From Streptomyces sp. V4I2 (GTDB taxonomy: Bacteria; Actinomycetota; Actinomycetes; Streptomycetales; Streptomycetaceae), in NCBI RefSeq assembly GCF_030817655.1, contig NZ_JAUSZM010000003.1:9362001-9426000 (forward strand): a DNA stretch of 64,000 bases, in the 5' to 3' direction. This document shows, piece after piece, positions 7,439 through 16,091 of this stretch. Position numbers and translations under genes: made by a program. Every line of letters starts with the position of its first letter. Positions within the stretch are counted from its first letter, which is position 1. A model generated the notes under the pieces. The model did no database searches. It was not told the origin of the DNA and saw nothing but the letters and a program-made list of their open reading frames with translations.

Positions 7439-8107
7439 ATGGAACCCGGGTACGAGCCCGTTGATCCTTCTCCCTCGGTCGCCCCCTCCACCAAGTTTCT
7501 CGCCTGCGCTCTGGTGGCGGGCATGGCGCTGGTGATGACGGCGCTCCGGGGCGAAGAGCCTCCGCAACCTTCGGCCGCGCAGTCCTTCTCCTCCTCCGTA
7601 CGACCCGGTCCCAGCAGCACCGCCTCGGCCCACCCCTCTGTGCCGGCGCTGCCCCCGTCGGATCCGGTCCGTCTGCGGGTCCCCGCCATCGGCGTGAATG
7701 CCCCGATGACGGAACTGACCCTCGACGAGACGGGGGCACTGCGCCCGCCGTCGGCCGATATGCCAGGCTTTGCCGGGTGGTACGGCGACGGCACGCCTCC
7801 CGGCTCAGTGGGGACAGCCGTCACGACGGGACATGTCGACACGCCGGAAGGCCCCGGGGTCTTCTACCGCCTCGGGGCACTGGCCAAGGGCGACACCATC
7901 GAGATCACCCGGGCAGACTGGCGAACAGCCGTCTTCACCGTCGACGCTGTGGAGCTCTACGACAGGGAGGCGTTTCCGGACGAGAAGGTCTACGGCAGAT
8001 CCCACCGGCCCGAACTGCGCGTGATCACCTGTGGGGGTGAATACACGGAAGAGACCGGCTACCAGGGCAATGTCGTGGTCTATGCGAGGCTGACCGCGGT
8101 GACGTGA
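7439..8107 (+). CDS. Class F sortase
   Basis: A 222-residue sortase-fold transpeptidase. It has an N-terminal membrane segment (about 18-36), a Pro/Ser-rich linker to about 75 and the catalytic barrel. The active-site His is near 132 in T-T-G-H-V-D-T and the Cys near 198 in R-V-I-T-C-G-G, with an Arg near 217. That motif spacing and the lone C-terminal domain are typical of actinobacterial class F enzymes. It should act on the outer membrane face and attach or process surface proteins. The ATG follows AGCGGAGGC. The upstream secreted protein is a plausible partner, by position only. Confidence 0.88.
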   Translation: MEPGYEPVDPSPSVAPSTKFLACALVAGMALVMTALRGEEPPQPSAAQSFSSSVRPGPSSTASAHPSVPALPPSDPVRLRVPAIGVNAPMTELTLDETGALRPPSADMPGFAGWYGDGTPPGSVGTAVTTGHVDTPEGPGVFYRLGALAKGDTIEITRADWRTAVFTVDAVELYDREAFPDEKVYGRSHRPELRVITCGGEYTEETGYQGNVVVYARLTAVT

Positions 8108-8476
8108 CAACACCGCCACTCACGTTCTGGACCGGCCCGCCTCCGCGCCGTAGACGACGAGGAGCGAATAAGCAGCGAACCAAGGGTCTCGGATCCCTCG
8201 TACGAGGTCGGCCAGGAGGACGTCGACGCGGCAGCGGTCCCTTCTCAGAAGCGCTGCGGCGGCACGGCGGGAAGCACTCGGCCGCAGTGATCCAGATGAT
8301 CATCGCGGCGTGGCGCTACGTCCCCCGGGCTGTGCGAACCCCCTGGCGGTACGTGGGCCTCGCGGCTGTGTGTCCTTCTGGCCGGCCATGTCCGGGTAGG
8401 GCCTGTTTGGGTCGAGCCGTCTGGGCCGGCGGCCGGCGCCGTCCTCACGAGGGTCGACCGCGGCCGGCCCCGTGCG
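8108..8476. other. Intergenic stretch with nothing recognisable
   Basis: 369 bp between the convergent ends of the sortase and VWA genes. An open frame crosses part of it, but it has no ribosome site, no sustained GC-third bias and no recognisable motif. I see no RNA gene. Confidence 0.5.
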
Positions 8477-9835
8477 TCAGACCGGCAGCAGCCGCCCCAC
8501 GAGGGCGCTGAGCTGCCGGGCGTTGCGGCACTCGTGCATCTCGACGACCTCGGCATAGTCGGGGGCGGCGGAGTCGCCCGTGCCCCACTGGGAGCGCGCC
8601 TCCGGGTTCAACCAGTAGACGCGGCGGGCTTGTCGGGCGATCCGGCGTACGGCGGGCAGGTTGGGGTCGCTCATGTTCGTACGGGCGTCACCGAGGACGA
8701 ACACCGTGGTGCGCGGGCCGACCGCGTCGCCGTAACGCTCCGCGAACTCGCCCAGCGCGACGCCGTAGTCGCTGCTGCCGTGCCAGCCGGTGAGCACCGC
8801 CTCGGCGCGGATGCGGGCGCCGAGGCCTTCCGCGTCGGCCGCGCCGTGCACGAGAAGCCGGGTCACCTCGTCGATCCGGTTGACGAAGGCGAACACCCGC
8901 ACCTTGCTGAACTGGTCGTGCAGCGCCTGCACCAGCAGCATCGTGAAGTCCGAGAACCCGGACACCGACCCCGACACATCGCACAGCAGCACCAGTTCGG
9001 GCCGGGCCGGACGGCGCCGGCGCAGCACGGGCCGCATCGGCACCCCGCCCGTCGACAGCGACCCGCGCAGGGTGCGCCGCAGATCGATGCTGCCGCGCGC
9101 GGCCCGGCGCCGACGCGCGGCCAGCCGGGTGGCGAGCTTGCGGGCCAGCGGCTGCACCGTCCTGCGCAGTTCGGCCAGCCGGTCCTTCCCGGCGAACAGG
9201 AAGTCCACCCGGTCGGCGGTCGGGGCCACCGCCCGCCGCGCGATCTCGTCCCGGCCCCGCCGCTCGGCGACCCGCCGCCGCGCCTCCGCGCCCACCATCC
9301 GGCGGAACGCCTCGATGCGTCGCCGGATCTCGTCCTCCAGCAGCCGGTCCGTGAACCCCGGACCGCCGCCCTGCGCCCGCATGTCGTCGCGCACACGGGC
9401 GAGCAAAGTCTGCGGGCGGATCCGGTCGAGTGCCTGGTACGACGACCAGCCGTCCGAGGCCGGCGAGGAACCGTATCCGCCGAAGCCGTCGACCGCCTCG
9501 GCCGCCAGCCCGGCCATCAGCGCCCGGTCGTTGGCGGCCAGTGCGGCCGCGAGCCGTTCGCGCAGGTCGTCGCGGTCCGTGGCCTGCGTCTCCGGCGCTC
9601 CCACGCCTCGCGGGAAGTACAGGTCGAAGACCGGGTCGAACACGGGTCGTTGGGCCGTGCCGTGCAGGAGCGTCGCCGCCAGCCCCTCCCGCAGCAGCTC
9701 GCGGTCCGCGAACCCCAGGGCCGCCACCGCCTGTGCCGCGTCCACGGTCTCGCCGGTGCCGACGCGGATGCCGTGCGCACGCAGCGCGCCGACCAGGGAC
9801 GTCAGCCGCTCCGCGACACCGGCCGGGGTACTCAC
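8477..9835 (-). CDS. VWA domain protein, CoxE-like
   Basis: A 452-residue protein of the CoxE-like VWA family. The C-terminal half carries a von Willebrand A domain with LLCDVSGSVSGF, the D-x-S-x-S metal-ion site (near 277), then a conserved T and D-A-R-T-N. The N-terminal half is Arg-rich and helical. Such proteins work with a MoxR ATPase in assembling or activating metalloenzymes or other complexes. Its GTG start overlaps the MoxR stop by GTGA, so they are one translation unit. The client complex is not identifiable from neighbours. Confidence 0.85.
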   Translation of the reverse strand: MSTPAGVAERLTSLVGALRAHGIRVGTGETVDAAQAVAALGFADRELLREGLAATLLHGTAQRPVFDPVFDLYFPRGVGAPETQATDRDDLRERLAAALAANDRALMAGLAAEAVDGFGGYGSSPASDGWSSYQALDRIRPQTLLARVRDDMRAQGGGPGFTDRLLEDEIRRRIEAFRRMVGAEARRRVAERRGRDEIARRAVAPTADRVDFLFAGKDRLAELRRTVQPLARKLATRLAARRRRAARGSIDLRRTLRGSLSTGGVPMRPVLRRRRPARPELVLLCDVSGSVSGFSDFTMLLVQALHDQFSKVRVFAFVNRIDEVTRLLVHGAADAEGLGARIRAEAVLTGWHGSSDYGVALGEFAERYGDAVGPRTTVFVLGDARTNMSDPNLPAVRRIARQARRVYWLNPEARSQWGTGDSAAPDYAEVVEMHECRNARQLSALVGRLLPV

Positions 9836-10689
9836 AGAGATCCCAGGTCCAGCTTGGCACCGGCCTTGAGGACGTCGTCCTGGTGCTTGAGCAGCACGCC
9901 GAGGGTGTCGCGTACGACGGTCTCGTCGAGCGTGCCGGCGCCCAGCGCGAGGAGCGTGCGCGCCCAGTCGATGGTCTCGGCGACCGAGGGCACCTTCCGC
10001 AGGTCCATGGCCCGCAGTGCGCCGACCACCCGGACCACCGACTCGGCCAGCGCCTCGTCGAGGCCCGGCACCTTCAGCCGTACGATCCGACGTTCCAACT
10101 CCTCCTCCGGGAACCCGATGTGGAGGAACAGGCAGCGCCGGCGCAGTGCCTCGGACAGCTCACGGCTCGCGTTCGAGGTGAGGACGACGAAGGGGCGCCG
10201 GGTCGCGGTGATCGTGCCCAGTTCGGGGACGGTGACCTGGAAGTCGCTGAGCACTTCCAGGAGCAGACCCTCGACCTCCACGTCCGCCTTGTCGGTCTCG
10301 TCGATCAGCAGGACCTTAGGATCGTCGCCGCGGATCGCGGTCAGCAGCGGACGGGGGAGCAGGAACTCCTCGCTGAAGATGTCCGTGCGGGCCTCGTCCC
10401 ACGTCTCGTCCCGGCCGGCGCTGATGCGCAGCAACTGCTTGGCGTGGTTCCACTCGTACAGCGCCCGGGACTCGTCGACGCCCTCGTAGCACTGCAAGCG
10501 CACCAGCCGTGCCCCCGCGACCTGCGCCACGGCCTTGGCGAGCTCCGTCTTGCCGACCCCGGCGGGGCCCTCCACGAGGAGTGGCTTGCCGAGACGGTCG
10601 GCGAGGAAGACCGTCGTGGCGACGGCGGGCGAGGCGAGGTAGCCGGTTTCGGCCAGACGTGCGGAGACGTCGTCGACGGAAGTGAACAA
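9832..10689 (-). CDS. MoxR-family AAA+ ATPase
   Basis: A 285-residue MoxR-type AAA+ ATPase. Walker A is GPAGVGKTE (about 41-49), Walker B is VLLIDETDKAD, sensor 1 is VVLTSNASRELS and the R-R-R-C-L-F arginine patch follows. The helix-insert MoxR pattern F-S-E-E-F-L-L is present. I chose the TTG at 10689 because CTGGAGGCTCCCG precedes it and the protein then begins F-T-S-V-D-D-V, as in homologues; an upstream ATG would add a non-conserved tail. It is translationally coupled to the VWA protein and probably remodels a protein complex with it. Confidence 0.9.
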   Translation of the reverse strand: MFTSVDDVSARLAETGYLASPAVATTVFLADRLGKPLLVEGPAGVGKTELAKAVAQVAGARLVRLQCYEGVDESRALYEWNHAKQLLRISAGRDETWDEARTDIFSEEFLLPRPLLTAIRGDDPKVLLIDETDKADVEVEGLLLEVLSDFQVTVPELGTITATRRPFVVLTSNASRELSEALRRRCLFLHIGFPEEELERRIVRLKVPGLDEALAESVVRVVGALRAMDLRKVPSVAETIDWARTLLALGAGTLDETVVRDTLGVLLKHQDDVLKAGAKLDLGSL

Positions 10690-10736
10690 CGGGAGCCTCC
10701 AGCTCGGCGGCGGGTACCTGGACCAGCACACTATCT

Positions 10737-10755
10737 AAGCGCTTGTTCAGCGCTT
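10737..10755. promoter_or_regulatory. TetR-like operator upstream of moxR
   Basis: AAGCGCT-TGTTC-AGCGCTT, perfect 7-bp arms, lies 48 bp upstream of the MoxR start. The AAGCGCTTGT core resembles actinobacterial TetR-family sites; no regulator gene is next to it. Confidence 0.5.
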
Positions 10756-10783
10756 GTGTCACCAGGAATCCGGTGATCCGAAA

Positions 10784-10817
10784 ACAGCGGGCGGCCGTCG
10801 GGGCGGCCGCCCGCTGT
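10784..10817 (-). terminator. Intrinsic terminator of the ABC exporter operon
   Basis: A perfect 14-bp stem (ACAGCGGGCGGCCG and complement) with a 6-base loop, 10 bp after the permease stop. On the minus strand it runs straight into TTTT, making it one of the few textbook rho-independent terminators here. Confidence 0.88.
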
Positions 10818-10826
10818 CGAACGTGC

Positions 10827-12137
10827 TCACGCAGCCACCGCGACCGCCCCCACGGCCGGAGTGCGCAGCACCCGCCGGGCCGTCGCCAGGCTCGTGCCCA
10901 GCGTGGCCGCCGCCGCGACCGACACGACCGCCAGCCAGATGCCGAGGCCCTGATGCGGCAGGACCGAGTCGGTGCGGACCACGGTGAACGGGATGATCCC
11001 GGCCAGCGCGGCCACCGTGCCGAAGAACAGACCCGTGACCGTCAGGATCAGCCCCTCCGTGCCCACCGTGCCCAGCACCTGCCCCGGAGTCGCCCCCGCG
11101 AGGCGCTGCTGCCCGAACTCCCGGCGGCGGTAAGTGGTCGCCGCGTACAGCGAGTTGACCAGCATCACGCAGACGAACACCACGATGATGCCGACGACCG
11201 TGAAGTTCAGCGTTTCCAGGTTCTTGGCGTCGACCGACTTGGTCAGCCCCGAGGCCTCGACCGCGTCGCTCTCCACCGCCTGCATGTACAGCGTGGCCGT
11301 GGCGACCGCCGTGAACAGGATCAGCGACATCAGGATCCCGGCGAGGTGGTCCGCCCGGCGGCGCAGGTTGCGCACCGCCAGCCAGCCGCTCGCACCGGTC
11401 AGCGGCAGCCGGTCCAGCACGCCCTTCAGCAGCCGCGGCGACAGCAGCGCGAAGCCCACCGACAGCAGGATCGCCCCGTACGCGGGCGCCGCCATCAGCG
11501 CCGCGTCCGTCGCCGAGATCGCGAAGGTGGAGCACACCGCCGCGGCGCCGGTGACGAGGGCGGCGTACGCGAAGAACGTCCTCCCCCTGCCCCGCCGTTC
11601 GTGCCCGCGCGTCGCCCGCCGTACGGCGAGGAACGCGGCGCCCGCCGCCGCGAGCAGCGTGATGTCGACACCCGACAGCAGCGCGATCGCACCGAAGGAG
11701 TGGTCGACGGACCGATCGACCTGCCCGCTGTCCTGGAACACCTCCAGCAGCGCCTGCCCGCCGAGCATCGCCGGGCCGATCGCCAGCACCGCCCCCACCA
11801 GGGCCACGGCCACCGCCTCACCCACCACCATCCGCTTGAGCTGCGCCGGAGTCGCCCCCGAGCAGCGCAGCAGCTCCAACTCGGCCGCACGCTGACGGAC
11901 GTTGACCGTGAGCGTCGAGGCGACGGCGAAGAACACCAGGAGGGTGCCGTAGCCGCCGACCACGCTCGCCGCGGTGGTCAGCGTCTCGGCGCTCACCGAG
12001 TCGACGCCGCTCTGCGCCGCCGTGTCGTGCATCGAGTTGAACGTCATGATGATCGCCGCGCCCAGGAAGGCGGACAGCAGCGTCGCGAGGAACCGCCCGG
12101 GCCGCTGCCGGATCGACCGCATCGCCAGCATGAACAT
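10827..12137 (-). CDS. FtsX-type ABC transporter permease
   Basis: A 436-residue permease with two FtsX-like domains. One hydrophobic block is near the N-terminus (R-F-L-A-T-L-L-S-A-F-L-G-A-A), followed by the typical R-Q-R-A-A-E-L-E-L-L-R-C-S-G-A-T-P-x-Q coupling segment. The second domain is about 290-420, with a repeat of that segment (YRRREFGQQRLAGATPGQV). It starts 3 bp after the ATPase stop. With the ATPase it forms a MacB/LolD-like unit that moves antibiotics, peptides or lipids out of the membrane or signals mechanically. The substrate is unknown. Confidence 0.87.
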   Translation of the reverse strand: MFMLAMRSIRQRPGRFLATLLSAFLGAAIIMTFNSMHDTAAQSGVDSVSAETLTTAASVVGGYGTLLVFFAVASTLTVNVRQRAAELELLRCSGATPAQLKRMVVGEAVAVALVGAVLAIGPAMLGGQALLEVFQDSGQVDRSVDHSFGAIALLSGVDITLLAAAGAAFLAVRRATRGHERRGRGRTFFAYAALVTGAAAVCSTFAISATDAALMAAPAYGAILLSVGFALLSPRLLKGVLDRLPLTGASGWLAVRNLRRRADHLAGILMSLILFTAVATATLYMQAVESDAVEASGLTKSVDAKNLETLNFTVVGIIVVFVCVMLVNSLYAATTYRRREFGQQRLAGATPGQVLGTVGTEGLILTVTGLFFGTVAALAGIIPFTVVRTDSVLPHQGLGIWLAVVSVAAAATLGTSLATARRVLRTPAVGAVAVAA

Positions 12138-12140
12138 CGC

Positions 12141-12926
12141 TCACACCCCCGCCGTCATGTCGTCGCCCAGGTGCGCCAGCCGCTCGGCGACCGCGTCCGC
12201 CGTAGGGGCGTCCATCCGCCCGGCCAGCCGGCCGTCGGCGAGGAACAGCACGGAGTCGGCGTAGGAGGCGGCGACCGGGTCGTGCGTCACCATCACCACG
12301 GTCCGGCCGTGCACGCCCACCGCCTGCTGGAGCAGCCGCAGCACGTCCCGCGCGCTGCGGGTGTCCAGGGCGCCGGTGGGTTCGTCCGCGAAGATCACCC
12401 TGGGTTCGGTGACCAGCGCGCGGGCGATCGCCACGCGCTGGCGCTGGCCGCCGGACAACTGGTCGGGACGGTGCCCGAGCCGGTCGCCCAGGCCGACGGA
12501 CGTCAGCACCTCGCGGGCCCGCGCGCGATCCACGCGCCGCCCGGCGAGCCTGAGCGGCAGCACCGTGTTCTGGGCGACGGTCAGCGTGTCCAGCAGGTTG
12601 TACTGCTGGAACACGAACCCGATCCGGCCCCGCCGGAACTTCGTGAGCTCGGCCTCGCCGCCTCCGGTCAACTCCGTGCCGTCCACCCGCACGATGCCGC
12701 TGTCCGGCCGGTCGAGGCCGGCCGCGCACTGCAACAGAGTCGACTTGCCGGAGCCCGACGGTCCCATCACCGCGGTGAAGGTGCCGCGTCCGAGAGTGAG
12801 GGTGACGCCGTCAAGGGCGGTCACGGCACTCTCGTCCGTCCCATACGTCTTGGTGACCTTGACCAGCCGCAGTGCTTCGGCGGCGGGTCCCGTGTCGTGC
12901 GTACGTCGCGAGCCTGCGCGAAACAT
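12141..12926 (-). CDS. ABC transporter ATP-binding protein (MacB/LolD type)
   Basis: About 261 residues, single ABC domain. Walker A is GPSGSGKST (near 55), then QQYNLLDTLTV (Q-loop), LSGGQRQRVAIARAL (signature), FADEPTGALD (Walker B) and VTHD. The D-E-P-T-G-A-L-D form is typical of the MacB/LolD exporter group. Three in-frame starts cluster at 12935, 12932 and 12926; the GTG at 12935 overlaps the GGAGAG site itself, so the ATG at 12926, 8 bases downstream, fits best. Gene order ATPase-permease with a terminator after the permease makes a two-gene operon. Confidence 0.9.
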   Translation of the reverse strand: MFRAGSRRTHDTGPAAEALRLVKVTKTYGTDESAVTALDGVTLTLGRGTFTAVMGPSGSGKSTLLQCAAGLDRPDSGIVRVDGTELTGGGEAELTKFRRGRIGFVFQQYNLLDTLTVAQNTVLPLRLAGRRVDRARAREVLTSVGLGDRLGHRPDQLSGGQRQRVAIARALVTEPRVIFADEPTGALDTRSARDVLRLLQQAVGVHGRTVVMVTHDPVAASYADSVLFLADGRLAGRMDAPTADAVAERLAHLGDDMTAGV

Positions 12927-13100
12927 CGTCATCACTCTCCGTCCGGCACGCCGTGTGCCTCGCTCAAGAAGCTACGGAGACGGCGGGCGGAGCACATTGG
13001 GCGCAGGACCCGTATGGAGAGGTGTACTCAGTGACACCCACCGCCCGATATGGCCGATATGGAAAGGCGAATTGTCAGTGGCGCCTTGTACGTTGCGGAC

Positions 13101-13679
13101 ATGGGGATGTATCTGGTCAGTGTCGGTCGGCAGGAATGGTTCAGTGACGACGAGGGTCTCGGCGGGAAGGGCGCGATCGCCTCGGCGTTCAACGAGGAAC
13201 TGAGACTGCGCGGGCTGCCGCCGTACGAATCCGTCCCGGAGCTGGGCCCGGCCCTGTGGTTCGAGGAGAAGCTGAGCCTTCCCATGACCGGGTTCAGCGC
13301 GTTGTGTCGTGCGCATCTGACGCCCGAGGAGGAAGAAACCCTCTGTGGCTGGTCGGAGATGGTGCCGATCTCTCTCGACGAGGAGATCACGCTGCCCGTC
13401 GGCGGTGCCTACACGGTCATGACGGTGGTGGCGGGGGCGCCTCAGGTACTCGCCGCCGCCGAGCGGCTGGCGTCGGCGATCGGGCTGCCGCCCGAGGTGC
13501 CTCAGGTGTTCCCGAACCTCGGCCTGACGATGTGGTTCCTTGACGGACAGGCCAAGGACCTGGCCGCCACCCGGCCGGGACCGTGGAGCGAGGACCTCAA
13601 CTCGGCCTTCTATGCGGCGCTGTATCTCCGTGCCGCCCAGCACTCACTGCGCTGCGGGGTGCCCCTGTCGTACTCCTGA
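13101..13679 (+). CDS. Hypothetical protein, Streptomyces type
   Basis: A soluble protein of about 192 residues starting M-G-M-Y-L-V-S-V-G. It has no signal peptide or catalytic motif I recognise. The two halves share a pattern: an L-R-G-L-P-P/I-G-L-P-P segment followed some 15 residues later by P-x-L-W-F / G-L-T-M-W-F, suggesting an internal duplication. The start is uncertain: 13107 and the upstream ATG at 13050 are open, but none has a strong ribosome site. It faces away from the ABC exporter and is probably transcribed alone. Confidence 0.6.
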   Translation: MGMYLVSVGRQEWFSDDEGLGGKGAIASAFNEELRLRGLPPYESVPELGPALWFEEKLSLPMTGFSALCRAHLTPEEEETLCGWSEMVPISLDEEITLPVGGAYTVMTVVAGAPQVLAAAERLASAIGLPPEVPQVFPNLGLTMWFLDGQAKDLAATRPGPWSEDLNSAFYAALYLRAAQHSLRCGVPLSYS

Positions 13680-13739
13680 TCCCGTGTCCGCCACCGAGTC
13701 GGACTCCACCTGGGCGCCCATCGGTGCAGGTCACCCGAC

Positions 13740-13938
13740 GTGCTGAGGACCACAGCCCGGCGCGCGCCCTCCGTCCGCAGCCGCTCGGCAGCCGGCTCGG
13801 CGGGCCCGGCCGGCTCGTCCAGCCGGGCCACCGGCGGCGGGCTGCTCCTGACATACCGGATCCGCCGTCGCAGCTGCACCGGATCGACTCCGGTGATGTC
13901 GTCGCCGTTCACGATGATCCGCCTCGAGTCCGGTTCGA
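13740..13938 (-). pseudogene. Remnant of a glycine betaine/proline-type ABC ATPase
   Basis: On the minus strand the frame right after the lutC stop reads L-I-E-P-D-S-R-R-I-I-V-N-G-D-D-I-T-G-V-D-P. The adjacent L-R-R-R-I-R-Y-V completes the post-Walker A segment of OpuC/ProV-type ATPases. It then jumps to A-R-R-A-V-V-L-S-T-S-G-D-L, which resembles the start of the C-terminal CBS region of the same family. Walker A, the signature motif and Walker B are absent. It looks like a gene reduced by internal deletion. Confidence 0.5.
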
Positions 13939-14583
13939 TCAGGCGGTCACCAGGACGACCTCCAGGGTGCGCGGGCCGTGCACTCCCTCCACCCGGTCCA
14001 GCTCGATGTCACTGGTGGCCGACGGCCCGGAGATCCAGGTCAACGGGCGCGTCGGATCGAGCCGTTCGAGGGACTGCGGCACGGAGGCCACGACCTGCTC
14101 GGGCACCCGTACGACACAGATGTGGTGGTCGGGGACGAGTGTGATGCGACGGCGGCCCTGGTCGGGGCTGCCGTCCAGGACGATCGTGCCGGTCTCGGCG
14201 ACGGCCACCGCGCACGCGGTCACCACGCTGTCGACCCGGTCCAGTTCGTACGGGGTGCTCTCCGCCCGGTCGAGGACCAGTTCGGCCTCCGCCGCCGACA
14301 GCCACTCGGGGTCCAGCCCCGGCGGTACGACCACGGTCCGCGAGCCCCGCGCGGCCAGCATTCCGGCGAGCGTCGCCGCCAGGTCCGCGGTCGTACAGCG
14401 GTGCACGATCGCCCGGTAGTCCGCCAGGTTCTCGGCCAGCAGCTCTACCGTCTGCTCGACACCCCGGTCACCGTGTACGCGCAGATAGTCCCGGGAAACC
14501 GCCTGCTCGTACGGCATGTCGTCCTGTTCCACGTCCGCCAGCGCGCGCCGCACCCGGCCCAGGATCCGCTCCCTGCTGCTCAC
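13939..14583 (-). CDS. lutC: LutC-type LUD domain lactate utilization protein
   Basis: A 214-residue LUD-domain protein matching the third subunit of the LutABC L-lactate oxidation complex. Recognisable parts are R-E-R-I-L-G-R-V-R-R-A-L at the N-terminus, A-V-A-V-A-E-T-G-T-I-V-L-D in the middle and W-I-S-G-P-S-A-T-S-D-I-E-L near the end. GTG at 14583 overlaps the lutB stop by GTGA. It needs LutA and LutB to convert L-lactate to pyruvate. Last gene of the leftward rhamnose/lactate arm. Confidence 0.9.
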   Translation of the reverse strand: MSSRERILGRVRRALADVEQDDMPYEQAVSRDYLRVHGDRGVEQTVELLAENLADYRAIVHRCTTADLAATLAGMLAARGSRTVVVPPGLDPEWLSAAEAELVLDRAESTPYELDRVDSVVTACAVAVAETGTIVLDGSPDQGRRRITLVPDHHICVVRVPEQVVASVPQSLERLDPTRPLTWISGPSATSDIELDRVEGVHGPRTLEVVLVTA

Positions 14584-16091
14584 TTCGCGGCCCCCTTGTC
14601 GCCTTTTCCGCCCTGCGTACGCTGCCACCAGTCGCGGAACGGTTCCGCCGGAACCGGCGGCAGATCCCGCGTCGCGCTCCACGCGCTGCCGGGGCCCGGC
14701 AGCGTACGCGGATGGAAGCGACGGGTCCGCGAGGCGAGCCGCTGGCCGGCGCGCAGCGCCCGGGGGCTCGCGAACGCCCAGCGTGCGGCGCGCATCGCCG
14801 CCCGCTCGGCGGCATGCCCCTTCGCCGGCTTCAGGATCACCTTGTTGCCCTCCCGCGTCACCGGGCCGCCCTCCACGACCCGCTCCCGCAGATGCACCAG
14901 CACCTCGGGGATGTCGATGGCGACCGGGCAGACCTCGTAGCAGGCCCCGCACAGCGACGAGGCGTAGGGCAGGGAGGCGTCGATCTCGCTCGCCGTGCCC
15001 CGCAGTTGGGGGCTGAGGATGGCCCCGATCGGGCCGGGGTAGACCGAGCCGTAGGCGTGGCCGCCGGCCCGCTCGTACACCGGGCAGACGTTCAGGCAGG
15101 CGGAGCAGCGGATGCAGCGCAGGGCCTGGCGGCCGACCTCGTCGGCGAGGGTGTCGGTGCGGCCGTTGTCGAGCAGGACCAGATGGAAGGTCTGCGGCCC
15201 GTCCTGATCCGTCGTACCGGTCCACATCGACGTGTACGGGTTCATGCGCTCGGCCGTCGAGGAGCGGGGGAGGGTCTGCAGGAACACCTCCAGGTCCCGC
15301 CAGGTCGGCACGATCTTCTCGATGCCGACGACCGAGATGAGGGTCTCGGGCAGGGTCAGGCACATCCGCCCGTTGCCCTCGGACTCCACGACCACCAGCG
15401 TGCCGGTCTCGGCGACCATGAAGTTGGCGCCGGAGATGCCTACCTTGGCGCGCAGGAACTTCTCCCGCAGGTGCAGCCGGGCCGCCTCGGCGAGTTCGGC
15501 GGGCGTGTCGGTGAGGCCCTCGGGGGCCGGGCGGCCCCACTCGCTCATCTCGCGCGCGAAGATGTCGCGGATCTCGCCCCGGTTGCGGTGGATCGCCGGG
15601 ACGAGGATGTGCGAGGGCCGGTCCTTGCCCAACTGCACGATCAGCTCGGCGAGATCGGTCTCGTAGGCGTGGATCCCCTCGGCTTCGAGGGCCTCGTTGA
15701 GCCCGATCTCCTGCGTGGCCATCGACTTGACCTTGACGACCTCCGGCTCGCCCGTCTCCTTGACCAGTCGGGCGACGATCCGGTTGGCCTCGTCGGCGTC
15801 GGCGGCCCAGTGGACGATGCCGCCCGCGGCCGTGACCGACTCCTCCACCTGGACGAGATAGCGGTCCAGGTGACGGAGTGTGTGGTCCTTGATCTGCTTG
15901 CCGGCCTCCCGCAGTTCCGCCCAGTCGGACATCTCCGCGACGGCTTTCTCCCGCTTGCCGCGAATGGTGTGCGTGGCGTGCCGCAGATTGCCGCGCAGGG
16001 TCTGGTTGTGCACCGCCTCGTGCGCGGCCTTCGGGAAGGCCGGGTGGGCGGGCGGGGGAAACACAGGCATTCCTACGAACGTGCCGCTCAT
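14580..16091 (-). CDS. lutB: LutB-type iron-sulfur lactate utilization protein
   Basis: A 503-residue LutB/LldF-type protein. The LUD domain is about 60-300 (G-A-N-F-M-V-A-E-T-G-T-L-V) and a ferredoxin-like domain about 310-400 binds two 4Fe-4S clusters: C-I-R-C-S-A-C-L-N-V-C-P and C-G-A-C-Y-E-V-C-P. It is the electron-transfer core of the L-lactate oxidising LutABC complex. ATG at 16091 overlaps the lutA stop by ATGA. Full family length; no defect seen. Confidence 0.93.
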   Translation of the reverse strand: MSGTFVGMPVFPPPAHPAFPKAAHEAVHNQTLRGNLRHATHTIRGKREKAVAEMSDWAELREAGKQIKDHTLRHLDRYLVQVEESVTAAGGIVHWAADADEANRIVARLVKETGEPEVVKVKSMATQEIGLNEALEAEGIHAYETDLAELIVQLGKDRPSHILVPAIHRNRGEIRDIFAREMSEWGRPAPEGLTDTPAELAEAARLHLREKFLRAKVGISGANFMVAETGTLVVVESEGNGRMCLTLPETLISVVGIEKIVPTWRDLEVFLQTLPRSSTAERMNPYTSMWTGTTDQDGPQTFHLVLLDNGRTDTLADEVGRQALRCIRCSACLNVCPVYERAGGHAYGSVYPGPIGAILSPQLRGTASEIDASLPYASSLCGACYEVCPVAIDIPEVLVHLRERVVEGGPVTREGNKVILKPAKGHAAERAAMRAARWAFASPRALRAGQRLASRTRRFHPRTLPGPGSAWSATRDLPPVPAEPFRDWWQRTQGGKGDKGAAK

